A stretch of DNA of 64,000 nucleotides from Linyphia triangularis (taxonomy: Eukaryota; Arthropoda; Arachnida; Araneae; Linyphiidae), in NCBI GenBank assembly GCA_963978545.1, contig OZ021729.1:83494670-83558669 (forward strand), read 5' to 3'. The notes under the pieces are model-generated. The model ran no database searches and had not been told where the DNA came from. It worked only from the letters and a program-made list of their open reading frames with translations. Positions 1 through 11,400 of the stretch are shown one piece after another; within the stretch, counting starts at the first letter, position 1; the number at the start of each line of letters is the position of its first letter. The position numbers and the translations under genes are program-made.

Positions 1-1951
1 TTTATTGCATGCCATTCTTGATTATTGCAGAATATTGAGTATTGCTGTTATTGCATATTTAATAATTATTATGCATACTAGTTAAGCATCGCAAACGCAT
101 TATCTTCAGCCACCCAACATTAGGTTTTCCAGATGCCAAGACACACTGATCAAATAGAACATGTATTCTAAAGAGATAATATGCAATTTTTTAAAAAATA
201 GTTTTGCTGGTAAAAAACAAGTTTAAATTATTTCGTAACATTAAACTTTTAATGGCTTAACACTCCAAATCTCCATGTAAATAGCGCCAAAATATGGATG
301 AACGTGCCTTAAACAATACAAAATTTCCCTGATTTTCACGAAATTTTAAAAAGTTCCCTGACATTTCCCTGATTTTTTCCAGAATCAGAAAGCTCCCGGA
401 CATTTCCCTGATTTCCAGGTTTTCCCGGTTCTGTGGCCACTCTGTATATAGGAAGGAGAAATTCCAGTTAGGCTGGACAGGGAAGGGAGAAGTGTTGCCA
501 TAAGGGGCAAAGGGGGTTTCATTTCCTGATTTTGGAATCTGAACCTATTGAAACATGTAATTACACTGAGAGTTTATTTCCTTCATTCTTTTTAATTTGA
601 AAGAATTCTTGGATAGTCCATTGTAATTTAAAAGAAGCTACATTTTTCTTCAAAATGATAAGGAGCTATCCAAGCAAAACAATGAAGATAAAATGCCGTA
701 TTTGCAAGAAATGTTACACCAAAACTATTCCCAGCATTTAAATCGAAAGCACAAAAATGAAAATAGTTATGAAAGAAGGCATGCTGGACAAGCATCAGTG
801 TTTTCTATCGTTTCACAAGCTTAACCTTTAAGCCAACCCCGTACCAATGACCCTAATATTGCAACTGGAAATGTGCCATTAGAAACCGATGTTTCTCCTG
901 CAGAGTGGTGCTCCCAAAATCAATGCCAAGAAGATTTTGAACTAAACTACTTTTAATTCTCAATAGTACGTAACATTTAATTTTCTTCAGCAGTATAATT
1001 TAAAGCCCGCAGACTCGCAGGAAATTTTTGGCAATAGCATTTGTGTACGCAGGAAGAAAATATTTTTCTGGAGCCCTGGATGTTGCATGGATGTGGTGAG
1101 GGAGATATTACCTCACGCATCCTTATCTGCCCAAGTTCAAAATGAAGATGCGTAATTTAGATATTTTTGATGTTATAATATTATGGTGGAGTAAGGCTGT
1201 ATTATGGCTGCTAAATAAATCTGAAACAAACCATAATAAAATCAATGGTTCATCAATATTTCCTTTATAACATACTTCTAGCTGGGAAAAAAAAAGCAGA
1301 TGGATGTGATTGTAGAATGTAATGGTCACACTCGACGAGATCTTACAATCATCGAAACCGAGGACATTTATGCCACCTTGAAAAGAGGTGTGTGTGTTTT
1401 CTTTGAAAGTACCAGTTTTTATAAGAGGGTATTCTTGATTAGTTTTTAAAGATTTTCTAACTATTAAATATTTTCGAGGGAAAAACTTGACTCACATTGT
1501 CACCTCTCTTATATTCAGATGCCAGTAAGCATCTCCAGAAAATCAAAGATTTTAATGGCTCTATGTCTTCATCTGTAATTATCTCAAATAACAAGTTTTG
1601 GGGACATTTTCTAAGAGAAACTCAAAAATTTTAACCCCTTTACCTGCATAGTATGCGTGTAACCAGGAACGTGGCAATGTTCCACCTCCAAGTCCGATGT
1701 CTCAGCGTTAGATATGCAAATGTATATGTATCATTGTTTATACATGCATTGCCTATAGAGTGGCTTTGGGGATATGACAATTTCAACCTATCCACTCTCA
1801 ACAACTAGTCCAAACCGGTTGACCTGTGCTTTCCCCCTCGCCAGTTAGACAGATCTCTACTATGAGTGTGCTTTGGTATATGCTTGTAATGTGTATGTCT
1901 GCTTGCATATGTGTGATCTGTTTAAGCATTTAACTTTCCCCTCTCCTACAG
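1..1951. other. Upstream intron or flank, no exon recognised
   Basis: This stretch precedes the first exon that can be recognised. It ends in a pyrimidine-rich splice acceptor at about 1936-1951. Around 300-450 it holds a low-complexity dispersed sequence built on repeated 'ccctga' and 'ccggtt' phrases. At 680-835 there are scraps resembling a C2H2 zinc finger in two frames, too broken to annotate. A TTAA followed by CCCCTTTACC at about 1634 could be one end of a piggyBac-like MITE, but no partner end was found. Because the first exon begins in phase 1, at least one more coding exon must lie to the left. Confidence 0.6.
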
Positions 1952-2404
1952 GGTGCAAAAAGAAGATCCCTTGCCAGGCGGCTGGCCAGTGTCTTCCTCT
2001 TCCGACACCCCCCTGGTATTCCTGTCAGTGTCCCCTCGGCTTCTACGGCCCCTCCTGCGAGTATTTCGACCCCTGTTCCCTCCGCCCCTGCATCAGCGAA
2101 CAGGGCAGGTGCCTCAACACCTCCCACAACGAGTACGTGTGCGCCTGCGAGGCGAACTTCACGGGCCCCGACTGCGGGTCGCGACTCGACTCCTGTGTGC
2201 TGCGGACCCTCTGCCTCAACGGAGGGACGTGCGAATCCTCACTTGACGGGGTAGTGGCGTGCGTGTGCGTAGAGGGGTTTGTTGGGAAGAGGTGCGAGTT
2301 GGTGGACGTTTGCTTCTCGGAGGATGGTCCATGTCGGAATGGAGGGACTTGTAGTGGCGGGGATGGCGGCGGGTTCGTGTGCAGTTGTCCGGATGGATTC
2401 ACAG
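1952..2404 (+). CDS. aGPCR exon: four EGF-like repeats
   Basis: This 453-base exon has phase 1 at both ends, the usual design of EGF exons that can be shuffled or skipped. It encodes residues 1-151 (numbering from the split glycine). Four EGF-like modules are visible from their C-x-C and C-x-G-F-x-G-x-x-C endings, with typical cores such as CLNGGTC and CRNGGTC. The fourth module is cut just after its DGFTG and finishes in the next exon. These modules usually mediate protein binding at the cell surface. The exon is much more GC-rich than its introns. The acceptor is CTACAG at 1946-1951 and the donor GTGAGA begins at 2405. Confidence 0.9.
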
Positions 2405-5400
2405 GTGAGAATTTTAGGCTCAAAAGAATGATAATTTAGCTAAACAAATTTTCTGTATATAATTGTAAATACAGTAGAACCTCGATTAACCGTCCCTCCT
2501 TTATCCGGAACTCTTTGTAAACCGGCAATCATTTGGTCGACATCAAAAATCTCCCAAACGAGTAATAAATCATTTGTTCCTTTTTAAACCGTAATCTTTT
2601 CCCTCGCTCTAAAGTTACATAAGTAATGGTGAGGCTTTTGGCTGTTTTTCTAAAGAACTGATTTGGTTAGAGCAAACCTTCGGATGCAGATCAAACTGAA
2701 CTATTGCCTTCGAAAAGACTCCGGAATAGAGCAGCGAAACAAAGGTTATCAAGATTATTGCGACAAAAACTCATTTCCAGCAATTATGTCATAAAAAAAC
2801 ATTAAAAGTCCTGTATTCAATTCTTCGTTCTCAACAAAGAATGGTGTGTAGAATGGTAAGGAGTGTTTTAACCCTAATCATAGAAGTATAAACCGAATCC
2901 TTTTGTGACGATCGCAATTGAAGGTTCACCCGGAAGATTGGTCTGTTAATAAATTATTGGCCTTGTGAATTGTTATATTTAATTTACTAATAATAATATG
3001 TTACTAGTTATGAATATAAATGCCTCAATGCTAACTGTTTGAATAGGAGACACGTGTGAAAAGGACACAGATGAATGCAGATCCAACCCTTGCCTACACG
3101 GATCAACTTGCATTAATGACAAAGGAGGATTTTCCTGTTTTTGTTCAGCTGGTTTCAGTGGCCATAAGTGTGGAAAGATGGGTAAGTGTGATTTTTATGC
3201 AACTAAATAACTAATTTACTGAAAAATCACAGACATTTTTATACCCTTTTATAGAAAGAATGACTTGGAACAATGGATTCTTTCTCATTCATTTAGAACA
3301 GTGTGTCCGAAAAATGGACTGACCACATTTGAAAAGCATTTTTTTTTTTTTTTTTTTTTAAATGGAATTTGTTAGAAATATACCGTTTGTTGCATTCTAC
3401 TTGCAAACTAAATAATTTTAAACCCGTCAATTTGCGGAAACAACATGGCTTAATTGAAACATCCTTTTGTAGTTTTTGCAACATGTTCATACCAGGTATT
3501 TTTTTTCTTTCTTTCAACAGTGCCTACTGTTGGTGAAGTTTATTACTATTTTTGGAAGTTGATAGATAAAATTCCATAATTGGCCAAGTAGAATGCAGCA
3601 AACGATTAATTTTGATAGTTTTTTTTTTTTTTTTTACTTTTACTTTATTTCCCAAGTGCATCAATCCCTTTTGGCATGTGATGTGGTTCATAGAACCATT
3701 CTCATTTCATGTGATAGTGATAAATGGCCTTAGGCCTCGGTAAAAGTAAGGACATTTACACTGAGATTGACACCATACAGAGGATTTGAATTAACTTAAT
3801 ACTAGCCTCTCTCTCCCATTGATTAATCCTCGTATCAAAAATTAAAAATATACAGGGTGACCCTAAACTGTTGTAACTTTGTTCTATTTGATTTGCTATT
3901 AAAGATGGAGAATCAGTGTAAGTTGTAAAATTAAGTCAGAAATCATAAAACGATAGTATGTTTTTCATGAGTGATTTTTATAAGTTACTGAATTTTACTT
4001 TCTGTAGAGCCTTTCTGTGGGAAAAAAGGTCAATTACAAAACTTTTTCTGAGGTTAAATCACAGTACTGCCAAAATATACAACACTCTATCTTTAAAATT
4101 AACCGAAATATAATTCATTCAACAACCTAACTTGCATTACTTTAGAAGAGTTCCGTGAAAGGATACATTAAGATGATTACTTTAATATTAGTTATCAATC
4201 TGGTATTCTAAAGATGACGAGTTATTTGCTAGTAAGATAGCATATTTCAAAGAAAAGTCTTTTTTTTTTTTTAAATTCTATAGAAGGTTTTAATTATACA
4301 TCGATTTAAATCGGATTGTATCAGAAAATATTTTATAGAATTATTATCAACACAACTTAGGAATTACTTTTCTAAAAAAAAAGATCTTGCTCATTCAGTT
4401 TTAAAATTGTTATAAATCGGTACATTTTAAAGATAAGAGTGTTAATTTTTTTTTTAAATTAACTTGATATTTGTAACACATTTGTAATTGACCACAAGAC
4501 CAATATAACAATTGAAAGTCTCTAACTTATTAAACAAATTAGCCGTGAATATTATACTACCTTTTATTAAGAACTCTTACCTTATTTGGGTATTTTTACA
4601 ATTTTCTGAGCTCTATAACAAATATAAATCAAAACTACTTTTTGGAGACTAGCTGTAGAAATTCGATTAATTTCCGGAGGGAATTATTTTGGGTGCCTAA
4701 CATACGTTAGACCCATAGAATTTTTTTTATCTAAACGTGCTTCATGTGCATTTCTTTGCAAAATAAAATAAAAGTTATTATTGGGCTAAGGCACACGAAT
4801 TTACTTTAAACAAAATACATCAGGAGTTAAAAGCACGCCGACATTATAGAAGTTATTCTAATAAATGGGTCAGCAAGTCTAGAATATAGGTTTCCTATGT
4901 TGTTGTTGGAAACATTTTTTTTAACAAGTTCAGTAGGGTTATTGCCATGCTGCACTACCTTGACTACAACCATTTGGTGTTAAACACGAATCGTATTTTA
5001 CGGTAGAACCCAAAGCATTAAGGATTGTTAAGCAATAAGGGATGTTTGGAAACTGAACATAATGCATGTGACACATTTAATCTTTTTTAAATCTTTTATA
5101 TTAACTTCGATTTTGAGTGCGGCTGGGTATGTCGATGGCGGGCAAATCAACGGATGCCTAATTAACCCACTAGTAATCATCCAATCGGACTGAAACTTGG
5201 CAGATAGATTCGTTGTCGATGACAATGCATTCTATCAAATTTTAGCTGCTGTCACTATCTCTAAAAGGTCGCTTTTACGGTATAGTAATTAATCAACTTG
5301 CCGTCATCCAATCGTTCTGAAACAGCATTTAACCGATCATTGAAGAAACTCTTTCCTGTTGCCAACATTTTTTTAATAAATAAGTAATACAATTATTAAT

Positions 5401-8400
5401 TCTTTTAATCAGAATAAATAAAAGATATTTGGATGCGAGGGCATAAATTCACAATGAATTTTAATGAAGTTCACCGCATATTTTGCTGATAGAGATGTTT
5501 CAAATATAAAATTAGTTGCAAACACCAAGCATAAAAAATCGGCAATGCAGAAAACGGATTTATATTAAAAACTCTATGTTTATGGGTTATATTACTATTT
5601 ATAGATAATGTTCAAAAATATTTATCTTCCAGCTCAATGCTCATTTGATGAGAGTGAAACGGAGAAGGGGATGTTCTACTGGAATGCGACCTCCCATGGC
5701 ATGGAGGTGGTCCTCCCTTGTCCGTTCGGGTCACTGGACTCCAAGGTCGGGTCCTTCGCTCACAGGTTCTGCATCCTTCAGAATGGTTCGGCGGTGTGGG
5801 GACCAGTTAATACAGAGGCATGCAAAGGAAAGGTCAGTGAACAAGAATTTCAAATTACGCACTATTAACCCTTTGCACTCGTAATTATGCTTTAGAAAGT
5901 TAGCAAATAACTCGGCATTTTTTTTCATGTTCAATCAAGATGATTTTTTTTTTTTTTTTTTTTTTTATGGAAATGTGTTCCAATTTAACTAGAAGGTTTA
6001 CCATCCTTAAATCAAAAATTTAAAAATATAGCCCCTGAATACACCCCTTGACCAAGGATGGGAATGTGGCCACATAATATTTTATTTTTCAACATGTCAA
6101 AATAATTTATTGAAATTACTTCTCTTAAAATTACTTCTTAAGTATATTACTCTACACCACATTAACCCTTTGCATTCCGCTGTCCCCTCTCAGGGGGCCA
6201 TCGTAATCTAGCATATCACTCGGATGTGTCCTCTCAGGGGACATTCAAGTTTATTAGTGATTACGGAGAATTAACTTTTTCCAGCACAACTTTTTGAGAA
6301 ATACGTGTTTCCCTGAAGTTTTCTCTTGAAATGGCACAAGAAATCAAATCAAAATGTGGTAAAATTACCAAGATATATATAAAAAAATATTTCAGCGGGG
6401 TTTTGTGTCAAAAGAGAAAGTGAGAAGTGACGACGATCCGAGCACTTTTCTGCGCCACTTGAAAAGAGCGATAAGGAGAGTTTGTCGATGGTTAGGTTTG
6501 TTGAAATTTACTGGCACAAGGGCAACACTAGGGCTGAGCTGCTGGTAGCCGCCCAGAATGGTTCGGAGTGCAAAAGGTTAAAAATCTAAGAAATGTATAA
6601 TAATGTGAACAAACTGTATAAACAATAGTTAGGGGCGGAACTTAATGCCGGCACCTCCACCAAAGCAAATCCACTTAGAAATACTTCGAACAGAAATGTT
6701 TTGCTTAAGTTATCACAGTTTGCTCAATACAGATGCGATGTCCCCTGTACGGGGACATACTAGCGCAATGGTAAGACGAGTGATGTCCCCCATACGGAGA
6801 CATACGAGTGAAAAGGGTTAAACTTCACCTGCTTAAGAGCAGATTGTTCTCTTGAAAATATCTTCGTAAAATTTAAGAAGAAAAAAGTTTATACATAAAT
6901 AAACAAATTTTTTTAGTAAATCCTTTTTATCCACTGAGAAGTTTTGGCAAACAACCTATTTTGAGCTTATATCGAGTTTTCATTGTTACGAAGAAACCAT
7001 CGATTCCGTGAAATTGACTAACTTTTTGCTTTTGCTCCAAAACTTGACGGAATGCTTTGTCTTGCACAATGTGTCCATCTGCGAAGTTTCAAGAGATGTT
7101 AACTTTTCCATGAATTTTACCTAGTTTTTACAGATTTTTACGGTATTACGGTCGTTTTTTGAAACCTATGAAAAAGATCTATGCAAAATATCTTTTTTCA
7201 TTCTATTTGCAAACACAAACAAAATTCCCCAATACTTTCGCTATTGCTGAGATTTACGTTCTTTTCTCTTCGTATTACTCTGATGTAATAGCAGTTATTG
7301 TATCTCATATGCACTCATCGTAATAGGACGTGGGTAAACCGTAAAAAGTAGTAAATAACCGCAAAAACTAGGAAAAATCAGTAGAAAAGTTGTCACATGA
7401 GTTTCAGCTAGATTGGATGGCAACGAGTTAATCAGCCCCCCGAAGATTTACCTGCCACAAACAAACACTCAAAATCGAAGTTAATTAAAAGGAAATTATG
7501 AACAGTAAATGAAATTTAGATACCAGATGGAAATGTGGCACTTTAAAATCTAGTCTTGGACTTTTCTGACGAATGCAACCAATGGTAAGTATCAATTTGC
7601 GTCTTGTTGGAAGAATTAATCTACAAGGTGAGACCGAAAAGTAAGGTGACTGTTTTAACAAACAGAGCAAGGATTCATATTATGGATAAGATAAGCAATA
7701 AAACAGACGCGCTGATTCAAAGAAAAGAACATTCCATTTACTACGCAATCACTCTTTTACAAACACGAACCAAAACTTTTAAGAATCAAAACAAGAATTG
7801 AAACTTTCTTACAAAGTTGAGTTGAGTTGAGTTGTGTTTCGCAACATCCTCCCCCTTTTTGAGTCTAATCTGGCTCAAAAAATAAAGTCATGTTTAACAA
7901 GTTTAATTTTCGGGGAGGTCTGATCTTTCGTCCAAATCTTGACAACTTCGGAACGTCCACATCGTGAACACCAGGAGATAATCCAGTCATCTCTGGGTCA
8001 GCAGTCGGAAAAAAAGTTGTCATTGGATCATCCGGTGGGGCCGACGACTCTGGAACATCGCTTAGACCAGCAGCTACAGCTGGAGTCTCTGTAGGCAGGA
8101 TCTCTAGAGGAAAAACTCTCTGCACAGGATGGATTATAACATAGTTACCACACTTCAATTTTAATGTACGAACTTTACCGTCCCTACCAGGTAACAAATC
8201 CAAAATTTTGGCTAAAGGCCAAAATAATCTCTTTTTGCTAGTGTTCTCTACAAGGACAATTTCCCCAACAGTAAAGTCTCGAGAAGATGACTTTTGGTGT
8301 CGTTGTACTAACAATCCCAAATATTCCCTTCGGAATCTACCTCTTAAATCTTTAAGCAATTTGGCTCGATACTTAACACGTTTTCGAAATCTGGCACACT

Positions 8401-11400
8401 CATCTAAATCAGATACATCAGAGGTAGAATTGGTCATTAGAAACATGGCTGGTGTAATAGCAACCAAGTCCTCAGTATCCTCTGACACATAAGTCAATGG
8501 ACGGGAATTAATAATCGATTCACAATCACAACAGACTGTCAGTAACTCTTCGTAAGATAAAATTGAGTTTCCTAGAGTGCGTTTCAGAAGATCTTTAATC
8601 ACTCTTACAAGTCTCTCCCACCACCCTCCCCACCAAGCAGCAGTGGGTGGGATGAACTTCCATTTCACACACTGAAGTTCTGTCTCACGTTCAATTTTAT
8701 CCCAGTCCAGCTTTTGGAATTCAGTAACAGCACCCTTAAAATTACTACCGTTGTCTGTGTACACTGTCTTTGGTCTTCCCCTTCGAGCGATAAATCGACG
8801 AAAAGCTAGTAGAAAATTCTCCGTTGAGAGTGAAGTCACAAGTTCTAAATGCAATGCTCGGAAGACCGCACATGTAAATAACACAATCCACACTTTCTCA
8901 CCATTCAAAAGGAAGAGAGGACCGGCCAGATCTATGCCCATAACCTCAAAAACATTAGCCTCACTTACACGGTCTGCAGGTAAAGCAACAGGCGAGCTAA
9001 CAGCTGGTTTTGCACTATATCTGCGGCAGGTTACACACTTCCTTATCACATTTCTAACAGTTTTCCTAGATTTTAAAATCCAAAATTTTTCTCGAATTAT
9101 TGAAAGTAATATTTGGGTACCCGCATTTACTTTATGTAGGTATTCAATTAACTTCAAAGTTAAGAGGCAATTTTCTGGAAGGAGGATAGGTGTTAAAAAA
9201 CAAGGGTTATCTTTCCGCTCAGTTATTTTTGTCTTAACGCGTATTAACCCATCTCCATCTTTGAAGACATTAATTATCGGAATACAACTTGGATCAGGGA
9301 AAAATTCTCTTTGTATTGAGCCAATAAGAATTTTTTCTGCCTTGTCAATTTCAGAACTTGACAATTCACCTACAGCTCTATCGTCAGATGTCGTACGACA
9401 GTTACTAATGAATCTTCTAATCCATGCTGTCAATCTGACCATAGAGTGATAATTTGTAAACCTTTGTGAATACCAAGGAAAGCTATCTTTGACATTAAGG
9501 TTACAAAGTTTAACCTTCCTCCTTTCAGCATTGACCTCTTTAATCTCACACTTTATGTCACTTACTGGCCATTTTCTTGAGTCTTCTTGCAGCCACACAG
9601 GACCATTAAGCCATGCTGAATCCAACAGATGACTCGGGGAGCACCCACGAGAAAGAACATCTGCCGGATTCAACGTACCCGGAACGTGCCTCCAATTGTC
9701 CGGAGACGTTATTTTTCCTATCTCTTTTACTCTATTGGACACGAACATTGACCACTCCCCATAGTTTTTAATCCAATATAAAGCTACCATAGAGTCAGTC
9801 CAAAATGTAATATTTAAATTCGGCATATCCAAAGCCCCTTGAACTGATTTAACCAATCGTGCACCTACACAACACGCTAATAGTTCCAATCTAGGAATTG
9901 AAACGGGTTTCGTAGGAGCTACCCTTGACTTGGCCTTAATTAAATGTAACTTAATCCCTGTTTTCGTTATAGACCTAATGAATATACAAGCAGCATACGC
10001 ATTTTTGGAAGCGTCAACAAAAACATGTAGTTCCGATATTTCACCAATCTCAATATATCTAGGGATTTCTATATATTTTAAGCATTTCACTTCTTGGAGC
10101 CATCTACAGAATTTTTTGCACATCTCAGGTGGCAGAGGATCGTCCCAAGATAATTTAAGTTTCCACGCTTCTTGTAGCCAAAGTTTGGGCAACAAAGTGA
10201 CAGCTGTTAAAATACCAATAGGGTCGAAATACTGCTGCACCATAGACAGTACTGATCGTTTAGTAACTTCAACAATACTTTGGGGTTGTTCATTACCTAT
10301 AGAACATCTCAGTGTGTCTCTATCCAAGTTCCAAATTAGACCCAATAAATTTGTGTCCCCAGTACTCTTAAAAACATTTGGCCCTGCAACATTACTCTCC
10401 CAGTTCCTCAAATAAAAACACCCCTTGGCCATAACACTCGTAGCCCCTGAAATAAAATTATCCATTTCATTTACATTAAATACTCCACTAACACAATTGT
10501 CTACATAGAAGGAATGCTTTAGTTTTAATATAAGTTCAACATAATCAGGAGATGAATGATCGAGCAAATGATTTATAGAAGCTGCTAATAGGAACGGGCT
10601 TGAACTCACACCAAATACTACTCTACAATGACGATAAACAATATCTTCATTTTGTGAAGGATAAAAAAACCTTAAATAGTCTCTATGTTCTGGTGCGATA
10701 CTCAGTTGCAGAAATGCCTTCTCAATGTCCGACGACAAACCAATGGGATACGACCTGAACCTATCAATAATGTCCGGAATGAGTTCAATTAAATTGGGGC
10801 CCTTCAATAAACAATCGTTTAAGGATGGTAGATTCATTTCTCTCGATGAAGCATCAAACACCGGCCTCACCTTAGAGAGAACATGAAAGCTTTATTACGG
10901 GTCTATGTGGTAAGTAATGGGATTCTCTATCTAACTCCACATCTGGAACTCTTTCTATAATATTTAACTTTTCCCATTCCTTGAAAACAGCGCAATATTC
11001 ATCCCAATAATTGTTATTAACCCCATTTTGACACATTCGTCTATGCCTTTTAACAGTTAAAGATTTATTACTAGGTACTTCAAAACCTCCCTTAAAAGGT
11101 AAAAGCAATTCATATCTTCCATCTGGAAGTATTTTTAAATCGTTTTCAAACTGATTTATTGAGTCCACTAGCCATTTGCTTTCATTATTTCCCATCGGGT
11201 CCCGAATTCCCAAAGTTTCAAGATCCCATAACTCTTTTATATTTAAAGCACACGAATGCAATGTCAACAAAGTTAAAACAACAAAGTTCAATTTATTTTC
11301 ATATAAAGCAGGCAATGATATGGCTTTGTGTTCCTCACAAATCCCATTTGTGACTTTACCCATAACCGTGCATCCCAATTTTGTATCTACAACAATCAGT

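Noticed and set aside
680..835. Possible zinc-finger gene fragment
   Set aside because: C2H2-like residues are split between two frames with stops; too short and ambiguous to annotate.
1952..3181. Assignment of the gene to CELSR/flamingo on the basis of EGF plus HormR
   Set aside because: No laminin-G or cadherin part is visible and the 7TM sequence reads closer to other groups; the missing 5' end prevents a decision.
8751..9449. A 232-codon + strand reading frame opposite the BEL/Pao pol
   Set aside because: It is antisense to the RNase H/integrase coding sequence, which has clear motifs; the + strand frame has none.
10420..10520. YVDN instead of YVDD in the BEL/Pao reverse transcriptase as proof of inactivation
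   Set aside because: YVDN-type variants exist in this superfamily as far as I recall; the frameshifts are the better evidence of decay.
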